The notes under the pieces are model-generated. The model was not told the origin of the DNA, ran no database searches, and saw only the letters and a program-made list of their open reading frames with translations. Of a DNA stretch of 64,000 nt, positions 29,640 to 42,795 are shown one piece after another. Within the stretch, counting starts at the first letter, position 1, and every line of letters starts with the position of its first letter. The stretch lies in NCBI RefSeq assembly GCF_020497125.1, contig NW_025422906.1:41026-105025 (forward strand), in the 5' to 3' direction. This stretch comes from Mauremys mutica (lineage: Eukaryota > Chordata > Testudines > Geoemydidae). The translations under genes were made by a program, and so were the position numbers.

Positions 29640-31977
29640 ACTTTGTTCCTGCTTATTGTTTGCCTAGGAGTTCAGGTAAAAGGCACCTCTAGAGTGTGCC
29701 AGATAAATACATCACTTTTGAAAACCCATTATTAATGCTGGCACAGAAAGAAACAACATTTTGAGTTGCAAAGAACTTTACATAAAGGCCCACATCATCC
29801 GTCCTGTCAGAGCTAGGTTCAGCACACTGGGGAGGGAGAAGAGCTCAAAGATGGCTTTAAAGACACTTTTTTGCCATCACATGATTCTAGGGCCTGGTAG
29901 AATCCCTGGCATGAATTAGAGCAGCCTCAGGGTTGGTCTAACTTTTACTGGCTTCTGCAAAAATCACTAGACTGGCAGGATCGCCAGAGTTATGACATCC
30001 CCAGCCACAATTTCTCCTTCCTTCAACCTGTTCCCTATTCCAAGGGAAGTGTCTTAAGGGGGATAATTCCCCTAAGGAAGCGGAATCCCCAGCTCTCCCT
30101 TTAAGGGCAAGTTTATGGTCCATTCACACCATGGCACCAGCACCAAGAAGCAGCATCTGGCCCATATATTTTTCTCAACTTTCTCTCGTTCTCCAGATTT
30201 TTGCATCTTGTTGCTGAGGAATCATTTTGACGACTAAAATATCCAGATCTCTAAATGACAACGCTTTGTGTCCACTTGAATCCTTGGCACTGAATTTTAC
30301 TGAATTTTTTATGTTCACAGTAGTTTAGAATTCACCATTTGCTCCCATCATCTAATTCACATTTGAAATAGTTGAAGAGTGGAAGATATGAAATACAATT
30401 CAGTCAGCAATTTCCAGATTGAACAGGTCTTGTTTACAAACTACTTTCATCATTTTGGCTTTATTAGTGTACTGTGTTATTCAACATATAGCATATTTGG
30501 TTCAGCTGTCAGTATTCTAGGGACAACAGCAAAAACAAACAAACAAACCTTCCTGGCAACTAGTTTTGTTTGTTCCCACTGACACACAGTATATGGTCAC
30601 TAAGGAACTCCATAAACAAATTGCAGGGTGTAAATGCCCATCTCCCACATGCTATGTTACAACACCTGGCACTTTGTGGCTTGAAGTAACAATCAGCAAG
30701 GCCTAGGATGAAGAACAAGATGGCACTGAAGACTAGGAAAAATTCAAATCATATGGATGTTGACCAGGTGCATGCAAAAGCTTTACTGCCCATAGCACCC
30801 TAATGACACCATCCACAAGCTGTTGTAGTGTTGCTCCTCCTGGAGCAGTACCAAATGACCACCACAGAAAATAGGATCCTTATTTTTTAACTCTCTTGCT
30901 TTTGGATTCTGACATGGAAAGCCATTTTCCATGTAAACAGGCAAGGCCTCATAACGCTGAATATGTAAGAGTAAAGAATAAGAGCAAGTGTTCAGAGTGC
31001 ACTATGGAGAAGCCATTGCGCAAGCAAACAGATGTTAAGCCATCTAGCTAGGGAGCCATACTAGTTACACTGGTCAAAGAAGGGATGATGAAATCATAAA
31101 ACATTCTGCTCCGCTCAAATGTAACCAGATGTTCACTTGCTGTACAAACTTTAGAACAATAAATGACAGATTTGGCAGGTCTCAGAGAACTGGTTTTGAC
31201 TCAAAACAGTCACCACATAATGTGTAGTGGTGAAGCAACAAATGCTGCATATGTACAGTATTTCTCACTGCACCAGCTGTTCAGTTAATAAATAAATAAG
31301 GTAATAATAATTAATGATTAATAATATATGTTTATCACTTCACTGGCCAAATAATGGAGTTATGCCCATTTTTTAATTTAATCCTACCTCTTCAAAGCAC
31401 AGTATAGATATAACTAGTGAGTCCTTCACTACATTTCTGTCATAGCTACTACCAAGCTTCTCCATCCGCTCCAATAGCATTGTCACAGGATGAGGAAAGT
31501 TGGCAGCAAAAATCAGGAGATAACATTGCTAAAGTCTTGTGCCACCATAAGCAGGTGAAGGTTCTAAACGCACTTCTTGACAGGCAGACTACCACGTCTG
31601 ACCGGTTTTACTTATGGACAGTGTATAGATGCAGTGACACTGTTTGGGCCACATTGGCCAGATTCTTTAAAGGGAGAGCAGACAGATATTTTTATATATA
31701 CATATACATATTTATTTTTATTTCAGTTTATTCCTTGGATTAAATATGTCTTTAAAATATTGTGTTAAGATTGTGAGGTGGTACTGTTCTTAGCCTGCCC
31801 TAAAACAAAGTCCATGCGCACACTGTGTATAGTCAAAAACTAATCTTTTTTCTAGGATTTAGCTTTGTGAAGTAAGAAATTAACACTAAAATTCAGCTCA
31901 AGCTTTCTTCACATGCTTGACTCCTCATGGAGTTTCTGCTGCAGGATTGCTCAGCCCACACCCTAGAGCCTTTCTCT
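29640..31977. other. No gene recognised
   Basis: AT-rich DNA with small simple repeats (AAAC near 30533-30548, TA-rich near 31690-31725). Confidence 0.55.
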
Positions 31978-31985
31978 CTCTAGAA

Positions 31986-32241
31986 CAGTGGTTCTCAAAT
32001 TTTTTGTACTGGTGACCCCTTTCACACAGGAAGCCCCTGAGTGCAACCCCCCTTATAAATTAAAAACATTTTAAAAAATATTTAATACTATTTTAAATGC
32101 TGGAGGCAAAGCAGGGTTGGGGATGGAGCTGGGGGCTCAGGCTAACAGCCCTTCCATGTCCAGGTCTGACAGCTAATGACCCCCATGTAATAACCTCATG
32201 ACCTTATCAGGGGGTCATGACCCCCAGTTTGAGAACCCCTG
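31986..32241. mobile_element. hAT MITE with perfect 8-bp duplication
   Basis: Ends CAGTGGTTCTCAAA and TTTGAGAACCCCTG are inverted repeats. CTCTAGAA stands directly on both sides (31978-31985 and 32242-32249). An 8-bp duplication and CAG...CTG ends are diagnostic for hAT. At 256 bp it has no transposase and would have moved in trans. Confidence 0.95.
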
Positions 32242-32347
32242 CTCTAGAAAGTCACAACAACCTCCCTCATAGCCGGGTGGGACATGAGCCACCTGTCATC
32301 ATGAGTCAGCAGAATCAATACCTGTTACCAGACTGATCTGTTCCAAG

Positions 32348-32411
32348 CAAACATTGCCAAATTTGTAACATCTTATAAAATAAAAAAAATAAATAAAATA
32401 AAAATAAAAAC
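32348..32411. repeat. A/T-rich simple repeat (AAAAT/AAAT)
   Basis: Runs of AAATAAAA units. No further structure. Confidence 0.7.
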
Positions 32412-32469
32412 AGTTATTTCATTGGTCTTGGGTTCATGAATAATATGCACTGTACTTTATCAAAATATA

Positions 32470-33790
32470 AAAATGTTTGTTATTGAAGTAAGCAGGGTCT
32501 GAATGAGCTCTCCTCTGACATCTAGTGATGAGCTTGGGGAGAAGGCTTCGGAAACTGACCTTGTTTGCATAGACACACCCACTCTGCCTAGGTGCACAGC
32601 ATGATGGAGCTGATCTGCCCAAATGACCACTATTGGCTGGTATTGGATTGTAAGTTACTTTGTTATTGGGTGCACGGGTAATAAAGTGCCATCCTTGTGT
32701 GAACAGAGGGAAGCAGAACTGTGCTTGGCATGCCCTGATTGAGGGCAGTCACCCTCAACTGAAGTGCACTCACTAAGCAGGAGCCCACTGGAGAGGAGTG
32801 AGGGTGGGAGGACAAGTGTTTGTTTTTAGTGGTATGGGTTCTGCTTAAGGATCCTAGAGACCATTTGATGCTTTCTTCTCTGCTGTTTAAGACTTAATTA
32901 AAAGTCCTTTTTTGTAGATCAATAGAGCCAGGGCCGGCTCCAGAGCCCAGTGGGGCAAGCACCCGCCTGGGGCGGCCCTTTCCCGGGAGGGGCGGTAGGC
33001 TGGGCCGGCGGACCTGCCGCAGTCATGCCTGCGGGAGGTCCACCGGAGCTGCGGGAGCAGCGGACCTGCCGCAGGCATGACTACGGACGGTTCGCTGGTC
33101 CCGCGGCTCGGCTGGACCTCCCGCTGGCATGACTGCGGCAGCTCAAGCGGAGCCGCCAGACCAGCGAACCGCCCGCAGCTGCGGGAGGTCCAGCCGAGCC
33201 GCGCGACCAGCGGACCCTCCGCAGTCATGCCCGCGGGAGGTCCGCTGCTCCCGCGGCTCGGGGGCGCCTCCCGGGCATGACTGCTTGGGGCGGCCAAATT
33301 TGTAGAGCCGCCCCTGAATAGAGCTCAAATCACTGATAACCAGGTCTAATTACTTAGACCTACTTAGGGGACAGTGTGTCTGGTGAAAGAGACTGCCCAG
33401 CCTGCATTAGTAGTGAGGCTTCCTCACTAACAGCTGAAATCACTGGAGGGCTGTGTAAAGTATGGGGGGATCTCAAGACATCCTAGTTGCTGTAATAGAG
33501 AGGCAAGTGGTGGAATGAGACAGTGGAGCAGCTGGTGGCATAGTGAGTGATGCAGAGTGAATGACGCAGTAGCTGAGGCCTTGTTCATGGTCTTATGTTG
33601 TTGAACCATGATTGTTGTGTTTTCCCAAATTAATGCCGGGTTCCTTTCCCCTTTTATTAAAAGTTTTCTTTTCCATACACAGACTCTGTGCTCGTGAGTG
33701 GGGAAGTATTGCCTCTTGGAGGTGTCCAGAGTGGTGTGTAGTTTTCCCAGATTACTGAGTGTGGGCTCAAGTCAATTTTGTGTTGTGTCA
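32470..33790 (+). repeat. Possible old LTR element hosting a hAT insertion
   Basis: The flanks of the hAT insertion, 32470-32928 and 33317-33790, look like one dispersed unit. Its end contains CCTTTTATTAAAAGTTTTCT and CTCTGTGCTCGTGAGTGGGG, which I associate with turtle LTR 3' parts. I could not fix TG...CA ends or a duplication. Confidence 0.3.
32929..33316. mobile_element. hAT non-autonomous element with perfect 8-bp duplication
   Basis: Ends CAGGGCCGGCTC and (reverse) CAGGGGCGGCTC. AATAGAGC stands on both sides (32921-32928 and 33317-33324). The GC-rich interior is a foldback: GCTGGTCCCGCGGCTCGGCT near 33098 opposes AGCCGAGCCGCGCGACCAGC near 33192. The many surviving CpGs suggest limited age. 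No transposase. Confidence 0.96.
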
Positions 33791-34027
33791 TCAAAAGAAA
33801 CCCCTAGCTAATTAATCTGGTACTTGTTGCTGACGACTCCACCTGGCAGAAAGGTTATATTAATTATATGATGTAGAAATAATAAAAAATATGACTGATA
33901 ATCATATTTATTATGAACTAGACGCAGAGTAGACAACATCTGGAATGAGACAAACATAACAGACAGGAAAGTACATGCCAGAGAAATGATTAGGTTTGCC
34001 AAATGGCACGGTATACAAGAGAGACAG

Positions 34028-34118
34028 GATGGGTGGGGTAATATCTTTCATTGGACCAACTTCAGTTGGAGAGAGAGACAAGCTTTCAAGCTACACAGAG
34101 CTCTTCCTCAGGCTCAGC
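34028..34118 (+). repeat. Dispersed repeat fragment (second copy)
   Basis: Same family as 2198-2290: AGAGAGAGACAAGCTTTCAA then ACACAGAGCTCTTCC, here preceded by TCATTGGACCAACTTCAGTT. Confidence 0.75.
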
Positions 34119-35024
34119 ACCAGCAAGCAGACTGGGTCAAATCTTTCCAACCCTTCCCAGACTTTCCATCTGGTTTTTGGATCAGAAAGAAGGCCCTGAG
34201 TCAGTTTCAACTCAAAGTCCGTTCCTTGTCTATTGGTGAGTGAATTTGCTAACCGGCCCCCACTGATCTTAGTTCCTGGAGGGCTGTGGTTCCCCCTTCC
34301 TCACAGAATTACATAAAATCCCTGGCCCATAATGATACATAAATGTTAACTTAATTCAAGTAAGGTTCATCCAGGATATTGCAGGAAATTGACATCTGTC
34401 ACGAATACCACAAATGTTCAATTTGCCACATCATTTAATACTGGTAGTCTTTCCATTGACTTGCGTGGGCTTTGGATCAGGCTCTTTGTCCTCGGAGGAC
34501 AAAGGCTGCATTTTTAGCCAGCCCCTAATCAGGAACTGACAGCAATCTGGCCCACAGTGCGATGTTCTCCCAAACTGGCTGTTACTGTTTTCATTTAAAT
34601 TGTTTTGCATTAGAGACATGTTTAATGTTGTATACCCTAGTTACTCTAGTTGGAATTTTGCTGAGCACAGTATGAGGCTTATTATTTTAATCATGTTAGG
34701 CTCCATTCAGAAGCTAAATTGTGCACAGTTATCATGGGCTATTTATCTCTCAGATTCAATTCCCGCACCCTTTAGGAGGATGAAAAGTTTAATGGAACAG
34801 ACTGTGAGGAATGTGCTGCAATGGGAACTAGCAGAATGCAATTGTTTCATTTTATTGTAAAGGCCAGGTGATAATCTGATTTTCATCTCAAGAAGCACAA
34901 TTATGGACCTGATTTATAGGACTTTTGGACACATGCAACCATCTCGTTTGAAGTAGGAGGTCTAATCAAATTACCTTTAAAAAGCATTCAAAATGCTTGT
35001 GTTCCAGAATGGTGTAGTGACGAG

Positions 35025-35450
35025 GGCTGGTTGGGAAAATTTTCAGTAAACCATTTTTCATTAGAAAATGACAATTTTGTCAAAACCCTATTGGTTTTGA
35101 CAAAAAAAGGTTCTCAATTCCCAGATGGTTTCCTGCCAAAGCCAGAGAAAAAAGACCCCCCCCCCCCCACAGCCTGCTGGTTGAGGCACTAACCTGCGGT
35201 TTGGGAGTCAGGTTCAAATTCTTACATCAAATCAAACAAAGGAGGGACTTAAACTTGGGTCTCGAGCTCGGGTCGCCTACATCCTCAGTTAATACCTTAC
35301 CCACTGGACTATTCTGGGATGGGTGGCCTGTTCATGTTTCTCCATAAAAAAGCCTGAAAGGTCTAGTTTTTGTTCCAGTGGGGAATGAAAACAAATGTTA
35401 CAATCTCAAAATTTTTCATGAAACAAAATTCTTGTTTTCTGGCCATCTCT
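35025..35450. repeat. TTTCAA-rich element carrying a tRNA-like SINE segment
   Basis: It begins AGGGCTGGTTGGGAAAATTT and ends TTTTCTGGCCATCTCTAG, which could be diverged inverted ends. At its middle, 35172-35222 has TTGAGGCACTAACC and AGTCAGGTTCAAATTC in the order and spacing of Pol III A and B boxes. A 14-C tract lies at 35156-35168. Confidence 0.5.
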
Positions 35451-38400
35451 AGTTGTGATGTGGAGGGCACATATGGAGCAGTCCATTGGGATTAAGAAAT
35501 AATAAACAAAAATGAAATAGATTAGAACCATTTATTTTCACCAAACTATTGGACCATATCATACTATAACATTTTAAAGAAAAGTCCCCATAGTGAACTC
35601 TTCTTTAAAATCAGTGGCATAGTATAGCCCATTGAGATTTTCCCCAGTGCGCTTTTGAACTGAGCATGAGTCTTTACAAAAGCACTGCCTTTGCAGAAGA
35701 GGGCTACACTATACTCTTGTTACTTCAGTGTCAATAAAGCCAACAAAGTGGCTCCTAACTTATACTGATGAAACTTACCCTAAAGACTGTACTAGAGGAG
35801 AAGGATACAGAAGTCCAAAAAAATAATAAATATTCTCCTTCAACTGGCAAACCAATACAATGTTAAAGAGAGAGAAATTGAGATTCTATTGAGTAGGAAG
35901 CATTTATGTATAAGGCTGTGGGTTTGTCATGGAAGTCATGGATTCCATGACTTTCTGTGACCTCTATGACTTCTACAGCGGCTGGTGTGCCTGGCCCAGG
36001 GGCAGTTCAGGCAGCCCCTACACCAGGCACACCGGCTGCTGCTGGGGCAGTCTCTGGCCACCGCACCTCCTTCCATAACCTCCATAATGTCCTTCTGCTC
36101 CTCCATCTCCCCTTCCTGGTATATTTTATATTCTCTCTTTCTCTGTCATGCCCCAAAGTTAAGGTGTGAACTCTTAGGGGCAGTCTGACATATTTCCCAT
36201 GAAGGTATTTAAGGGTATTATAAAATAAATAAATAGAGTGAGAAAGGGCCACAGTGGCAGTGTTCATACCATAATGCACTGGCTTTGAGTATGAACGAAT
36301 GTGTGGCAGTGCCTCCTCATGGCTGGTCCCAGAACCGAATCACATCTTACCTGAAATATGAAGAGGTTCAAATGTGCAATTCGGATTTTACCACAGTACC
36401 AAAACTTAAGTCACAGGGTCACAGATGACTCAAACGGAATTTCTGACTAGTATATGTGCATGTCAATGAGAAGGCAGTTTATATGTTGTGTGGTTTCAAA
36501 TTCTGCACTAAAGTAAGAACCTAGTTAGACTTTCATACCCCAGGCTGAGGTTACATAAAGCAAGAGACTAGCTAATTGTAAGGTTCAAGGTGGCTTTGGC
36601 AAACGTTCAATAACATGTTTAATATTTGACTATTTATTATTTTATTTTCCTGTTGCTATGATATCTATACCCCTTTTCTAAGTTTCTAAAATGATATTAA
36701 TAACAAAATTGGTGACAACCCGCCATGGATCTCCCAAATAGGGTTTTAAAACATTGCATTCAAAACAGCAGAATGAGAATCCTGAATACTTTAAAAACTA
36801 GGGTACTTTGGCCTGACTGTCATTAGGAAACTAGGAGACTCATTAAAAACTAGGCTGCTTAGCCACTTTTCCCGAGACGTTTGTCAAATAAATCAATCTG
36901 AAAAAGCAAACAGGCAATCTTAAATACAATGCATTTTAAGATCATCACAGGCATTGATAATTCAACAAATCCTAGCTTCTCTGGGTCAGATTTTCAAAGT
37001 GAGGCACACACATTTGTATTTGCTTAATTTATGCATGCAAATATCTGCAAGCATACACATAGATCAGATGTTTACCTTAGAACATGTCCACTAGGGCATC
37101 ATGCACGTGGTGAGTTAGGCACTTATTGCAAAACAGACACTTCTAGACTAAGAGACTTCAGAGAACAGGTTAGTTCCTTGGTACAGGTGATTTTCTTAAT
37201 CTTGATTGGATGGATTTCTTGAGTCTAGCTGTGATAAGAAAGTTTGGTCCACCTGTAGTCTGGCTGAACTATGCCTCAAGCCTCATGGGAAGAATGGATT
37301 TTTAAGTCAGAGAACAGCTATTTTTGAATGGCCTTCATCAGAATTTTCTTTTCTAGGTTCTTGTTATTGAAGGGGCTAGCTGTGAGAGCCAGAGGAAAGC
37401 TGCATCCAGAAAGGCAAGATTAGGCTTTTGAGATGGCGACTTACATTTCAGTTCAGGAATGATGGCAGTCATAAATCACATCTAAAAATAAAACATAACT
37501 ACAGTGTTGTACATAAAGGAGCATAACACTGATTCATGATGCCCTACGTGAGCTACAATCACACAAAGGTGGCTGTGCTTTTCCATATATGTACCCAAAC
37601 AGCAGGCCCAAAGTCAGTCAGAGAGGCTGGAATGTGGCTTAAGTGACCAGTCACACACTGCATATAGCAAGTAGCCAAAATGAACAGTTTGTGTATAAGA
37701 CACAGGGGCTGAAAATTGTCCAGAAAGTTTGGATCTTTCTCACTCCTTATGTCTCAGATTTGGGGCTCGGCAGGTTAAGAGGTCTGGTGGGACAGCGTCA
37801 GTTAGCGATGGGATTAGGAGCCAGAGAAAACAGAAATGATTGTCTATTTCACATATTAGCTTGAAAAGCATATACTGGGTTTCATCTTTCCAGACAGTCC
37901 CTGGCCTTTGTACAGTAATTTACCACCTCCCTCTGGTTTTTAATGCCATGAATACCAAGCAGAGTGCCATGTATTTTAAATAAATATTTCATATCAATCC
38001 TTAAATTATTCTCCATAATATTAGCTCCTAGTTTATATGATGGATTATAAGCAACCTTCTGTCTATTTTTGACTTTCCTCCGTATTTCAAGAGATTAATA
38101 TCTTGACATGTATCTGTTCTCCACAACTAAAACCTGCAATTAAAGAAGAGGCAGTGGTTTCTTTCTTAGATATTTTATAATCCTGGGAACTTGTTGAGAA
38201 AGTCCTGTGTTCTCAAAGCATGAGTAGCTCCTGTTTTTTGCTCTGTGAGAAGATTTGGCACCAAGGATAAAGCAATTGTGATTTAGTGCTTGCAACATTA
38301 AGAAAAATCTTTTTTTAAAAGGCAGAGTAGAGGAATGTGTCACACTTCCAATCTGGTAATGAAAAGGCCTTTATTGCTCATTTAATTTAAGGACAAGATT

Positions 38401-39365
38401 ATGGGACAACACTGAGTGGCTTGAACTGGTATGTGTTCTAATGCCACTGAAGCACGACATTTCTAATTAAAAGACACTGGCTCTGATAAGACAATGCAAT
38501 GGAACATTAGTCGGTGCACTTTGCAAAAATGAGGCTCTGTTGCTGGAGTACTTATTAATTTTCTTTTTTGTCTGCTTAATATGTATGTCTTGGAAGAGAA
38601 GACACTAGAAAAGAGCCAAAAGTCTTTTGTAAATTATCAGGAGTAAACCATGGGAGGGTTACAGTGATTTGAAAAAAAAACTAAGGCAAAAAACCCCAGG
38701 AGTTTACATAGAAGATATGGGCTTTTTACACCAAACTTTAACCTGGATTTTCTGTAAGCATCAATTGTGTCAGTTCCAGGCTACCGCTCATCAGTGTCTG
38801 CTGCAAATTCTGTAGATCATAGAGCTTGGAATAAAGAGCAGTTAGTGCTGCATCACAAGCTCCTGGCAACTGTTCACATTCTGACTTCAGTAGCACGCAT
38901 TTTAAGGGGCAAAAACCAATCTTTTATTTTTTGTTGTTGATTGCAAGTGTAGGTTAGCACAATGTCCAGACTAATTTTAATCACCTAGAGAGAATCAAAT
39001 CTGCATGTTTTGACATACAAAAAAATGTATCTCCTTGGCTTTTTGTCTGACCCTCTATTTTTGTTCCCATTTATATTCACACAGCAGCATTATCACAAAG
39101 GGTATACTAATGTTCATCTTTTATATTGGTCCACTAGAACAATTTGTTCATGTCTATTGTATGAAAATCAGACTCTGTCTACACCATATTCCTGAGCAAT
39201 ACCTAATGTTGGTTTCAACTACTGTCCTATTTAAAAATATAGACATGGTATAATAAGCCATACCTCACTAACCTGGCTGAGGACACTGAGGAATAAAGGT
39301 CATGGAGAACTGATACATTCTTTACATGATAGAAATTCTGAGTAGACCAGAGAAGATAATACTCT
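35451..39365. other. No gene recognised
   Basis: Long AT-rich stretch. I see only fragments of old dispersed repeats, such as TCAGATTTTCAAAGTGAGGC near 36987. Confidence 0.5.
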
Positions 39366-39428
39366 TGGGGCAGATCCTCAGCTGATGTATATTATCTAAT
39401 GAAATATTATCAGCTGAGGATCTGGAAG
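39366..39428. repeat. Palindromic MITE-like repeat (perfect 16-bp arms)
   Basis: CAGATCCTCAGCTGAT (39371-39386) and ATCAGCTGAGGATCTG (39409-39424) pair completely. Same family as 2093-2172, with the centre shortened. Confidence 0.88.
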
Positions 39429-42400
39429 AGAAGGCAAGTTTTACAAAAGGGAAAGGATGTAATTTACTGACCCATCAGCTATCTATTAAAGTACAAATAG
39501 CAAAAAGGGCCAAGTTTTGGAAACCACCCAAAGTATCCTCAAGAGAGAAAATTCAGCTTCAGTAAAAGATTTAGGTTGGCAACATATAAGGCAGGAACTA
39601 ATGTGATAATTTTCTTCATAATGTCAGAAAATGGAGTCTTCTACTTAGTTTGGAAATGATGCCAAAGCATAAATATGCATCAGTTGTGTCATTTCATGCC
39701 CTTAGTGGAGCTAAAGGCAATAAGCAAGGAGAGTACTTTTCCCCAGGTCGTTTTGCCCTAACAGAAGCACTATAGTGTCTTTGTGCTGTAATACACTGGC
39801 ACCGACTTTACTATTCAAACAACCTATATATTAGAAATCCTACAGTTTCTCTTAATTTATCTACATGTTAATCAGAAAGAAGATTCAGGCCAGCCTATGT
39901 ACTGTATGTGTCTCAGATTTCACAAGGCAAATAGTCATCTGTGCCTGTGTATCTCAGAGCAGGACTCTCAACTGCCAAAGAAAGTTATGACCCTACCTAT
40001 CATATTTTTCATATTCTCTTCTTGCTTCAGTTCCTTCCCCAGACTAGATATATTCTGATTCGCCTACCTCTTCACTCTCCACCTGCAAACGGCATTAATC
40101 AGCATTACCCTAATTTACAGGACTACACAGTCTGATGTGTTCATTGCTTAAAATTGATTGCTACCCATTTGGGAACTCACTCTTGTCTTCTGCCTGATTA
40201 GATCCAAAGGAGTATCAGAGAATCATTATGGACAGACAACATGTGTCTTTAGTCCATCAAACCACTCCCTCTTTTTCTGAGTGAAGTCCCTCTGCCAGCC
40301 TTTAATTTTTCACATCCACTCCTTTTAATGACCATCTACACAACCAATGCAGCATTCGCAAATAATATCATCTGATTCTTTCCAACGCAGACTGGCCAGG
40401 ATTTATGTGCCATGACCAAGTCTTTCAAAAATGACTAGTGATTTTAGGTGCCTTAGTTTTGGGGGGCTCAAAATTGAGGCATCATGAAGGGGCCTAATTT
40501 TAAGTGTACACGTACTCAGAATTTTCTGAAAATCAGGCACCTTTTTGGTGTCCAGAAATTGAAGCAACTAAGATAGCGAGGTACTTTTTAAAAGCTTAGC
40601 CATGATATGTTTGGCTTCCCAAGAATGCTCCTAAAGCATTCTCTTCCTATGTATATGGTATCTTTCAACAACCACCAATGCTTTTTGGTCATGCCTAACA
40701 AAATTAAGTGCTACATATGGTAGTGATGTCATGCACTCTTGTCCCATGTACGGGACAGCATATAGTTTTGTGGCCCCAAGAGCACACAAGGAAGCATATT
40801 GTGATTTAACGTCATTACCTGCCTTTCAATTCCTCCTGTTTTGGGGGAGGAAGGAATGTACAGCCGCACTGGCCAGCACCTGGGGGCAGTTCCTAGGTAC
40901 CACCCATTCCCCATATCCTCCCTATCCACATGTGTGGGAGAGGACATAGTAGCCCCAATGGAGGTTCTGCCCTCCGTGCTGATAAGGGTAGCTATCGAAT
41001 GGGTTTAATCAGGGCATGTTATGCCGTTTCATTGGAGCTGCACAGGAACTAGAATTTTTACTTTAGGGAAATTTCAGGATTTCAACATTTCTTCCTCTCC
41101 AAAATGGAACAAAAAATGAAACTTCCAGAAAAAAAAATCCAAACAAATTTTAGTTTGATTGAAATGTTTCATTTTGACAAAATTTCAATGTTTCAGTTGG
41201 ATTTTGACAGTTCTATTTTATATTATATAATAGCAGATAACATTTTAAAAAATTGAAATTAAAAATTGTTTTGAAATAGATAATCAAAACATTCCATTCT
41301 GAAAAGTGAAACAGAAAATGTTGACCTTATCAGAATGCTTTTTAAAATTTTTCTTTCTAATACAATTTTCACTGAGGATGATGTGTTTCCATAAAATATT
41401 TCACTAGTGACACATCAGCATTTTCTGATGGAAAAATGTTCCACAGTCTGGCTTGCAGCTTGGAGATGGTGCTGAACAGTGGTTCAGTCAAGTAGGCAAA
41501 ATACCCAGTTAATATCATAGTGTCAAAATAGTACCCCAAATTCATCCAAAATACCTGAGTTCTACTGCACTTTGTTTAAAATGTGTAAAATGTTATGGCC
41601 AAGATTTACCAAAGTGTGTGCCTTTATTTTTGGATGCTAACTGGAGACTTTAAAGGGACCTGATATTTTTTAGAGTATAATCCTCAGTATTTTCTGAAAA
41701 TCTGGCCCATAGATGACACCCAAAAATGGAGGTACCCCAAACCACTAGTCACTTTTGAAAAATTAGCTTGCATGTTTTGTAATGAATCTATCAACTCCAT
41801 GCACTAAAACCCTGCAGTGGAAAACCTGCAACCAAGCCAGTGTACAGTATAGCAATTAATTAACAAGTCAACATATAATTACTACTCCCCTGCTTTTCTG
41901 GCCTTGTTTTCAGCTACTGTGATGCAATCTAGTAATATACTGATTAAGCAATTAATGTTGGAAGGAAGAGAAATACTGAGAGATGTGCTGAGAAACTAAA
42001 TGGCAGAAGAACCTCCTGGAGTTTTATGTCTAACACGGCTCACTGCTCATTCTTACTGCAAAAGTTGCCTAAGCAAAGGATGACTGCAAGGGCCTTCCAC
42101 CCTATCTGTGCTCTGATTCCAAAGTTCTTACTCTCTTTTTTAATGTGCATTATAAAAACCAGGACACTGTGCATGCTTTATGTGGAGAATATTGTATGAT
42201 GACACATTGTGAGCATTCTGGGCCAGATCCCAACCACTGGCTCTGTCCTATTTATGCCACTCTGGGCAGTCCAAAGGCGTTAGAGAGCTGAGCCAATGGA
42301 ACAACTGGGAATTGTGTTGATATGAGGGGATTCCCTGGATGGCCACTCATTTCATGTCACCGATGCAATAGGAAATTTTGTGGGAATGGGAAGGGGCTTG

Positions 42401-42649
42401 TTGGAGGCATGAGGAGTGAAGCCAAAATGTAATATGCTCCAGTGATCCTCACTGCAGGCAGGATTGTATGGAGAAAGCAGTTTTCAACCCCAAAATTTAC
42501 TTTAATCATTGAAACAATTTGTGTAAAGGGCCCAAACATTTTATACCCAATTTGCCAGTTATGCTTTGGGTGTGAATAACTAAGTCCAGTTCTGCTGTGT
42601 GGTTTGTTTTCCTGCCTATATTCATTTTCAGTGGTAAACTTTCTGGTAA
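39429..42649. other. No gene; old foldback fragments
   Basis: Includes diverged GATTTTCAAA-family pieces at about 40395-40600 and 41590-41760 and a TTTCAA-rich block at about 41045-41450. Nothing coding recognised. Confidence 0.5.
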
Positions 42650-42795
42650 TTATGGCCCTAATCCACCAAAGCACTTAAGTACAACCTTAAAGTTAAGTAC
42701 ATGAGAAGTGCCGTTGACTTCAACAGGGCTTTAGTGGGACTTCACACATGCTTAAAGTTAAGGATGTACTAAAGTGAATTGCTGCTTTTGGAGTA
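42650..42795. repeat. Palindromic MITE-like repeat (CACTTAAG family)
   Basis: CCACCAAAGCACTTAAGTAC on the left and the CATGCTTAAAGTTAAGGATG region on the right oppose each other, with GTTGACTTCAACAGGGCT in the middle. Related to 19090-19211. Confidence 0.6.

Noticed and set aside
35172..35222. Functional tRNA gene
   Set aside because: Only A and B box-like words are present. Acceptor and anticodon stems do not form a complete cloverleaf. It is a SINE segment.
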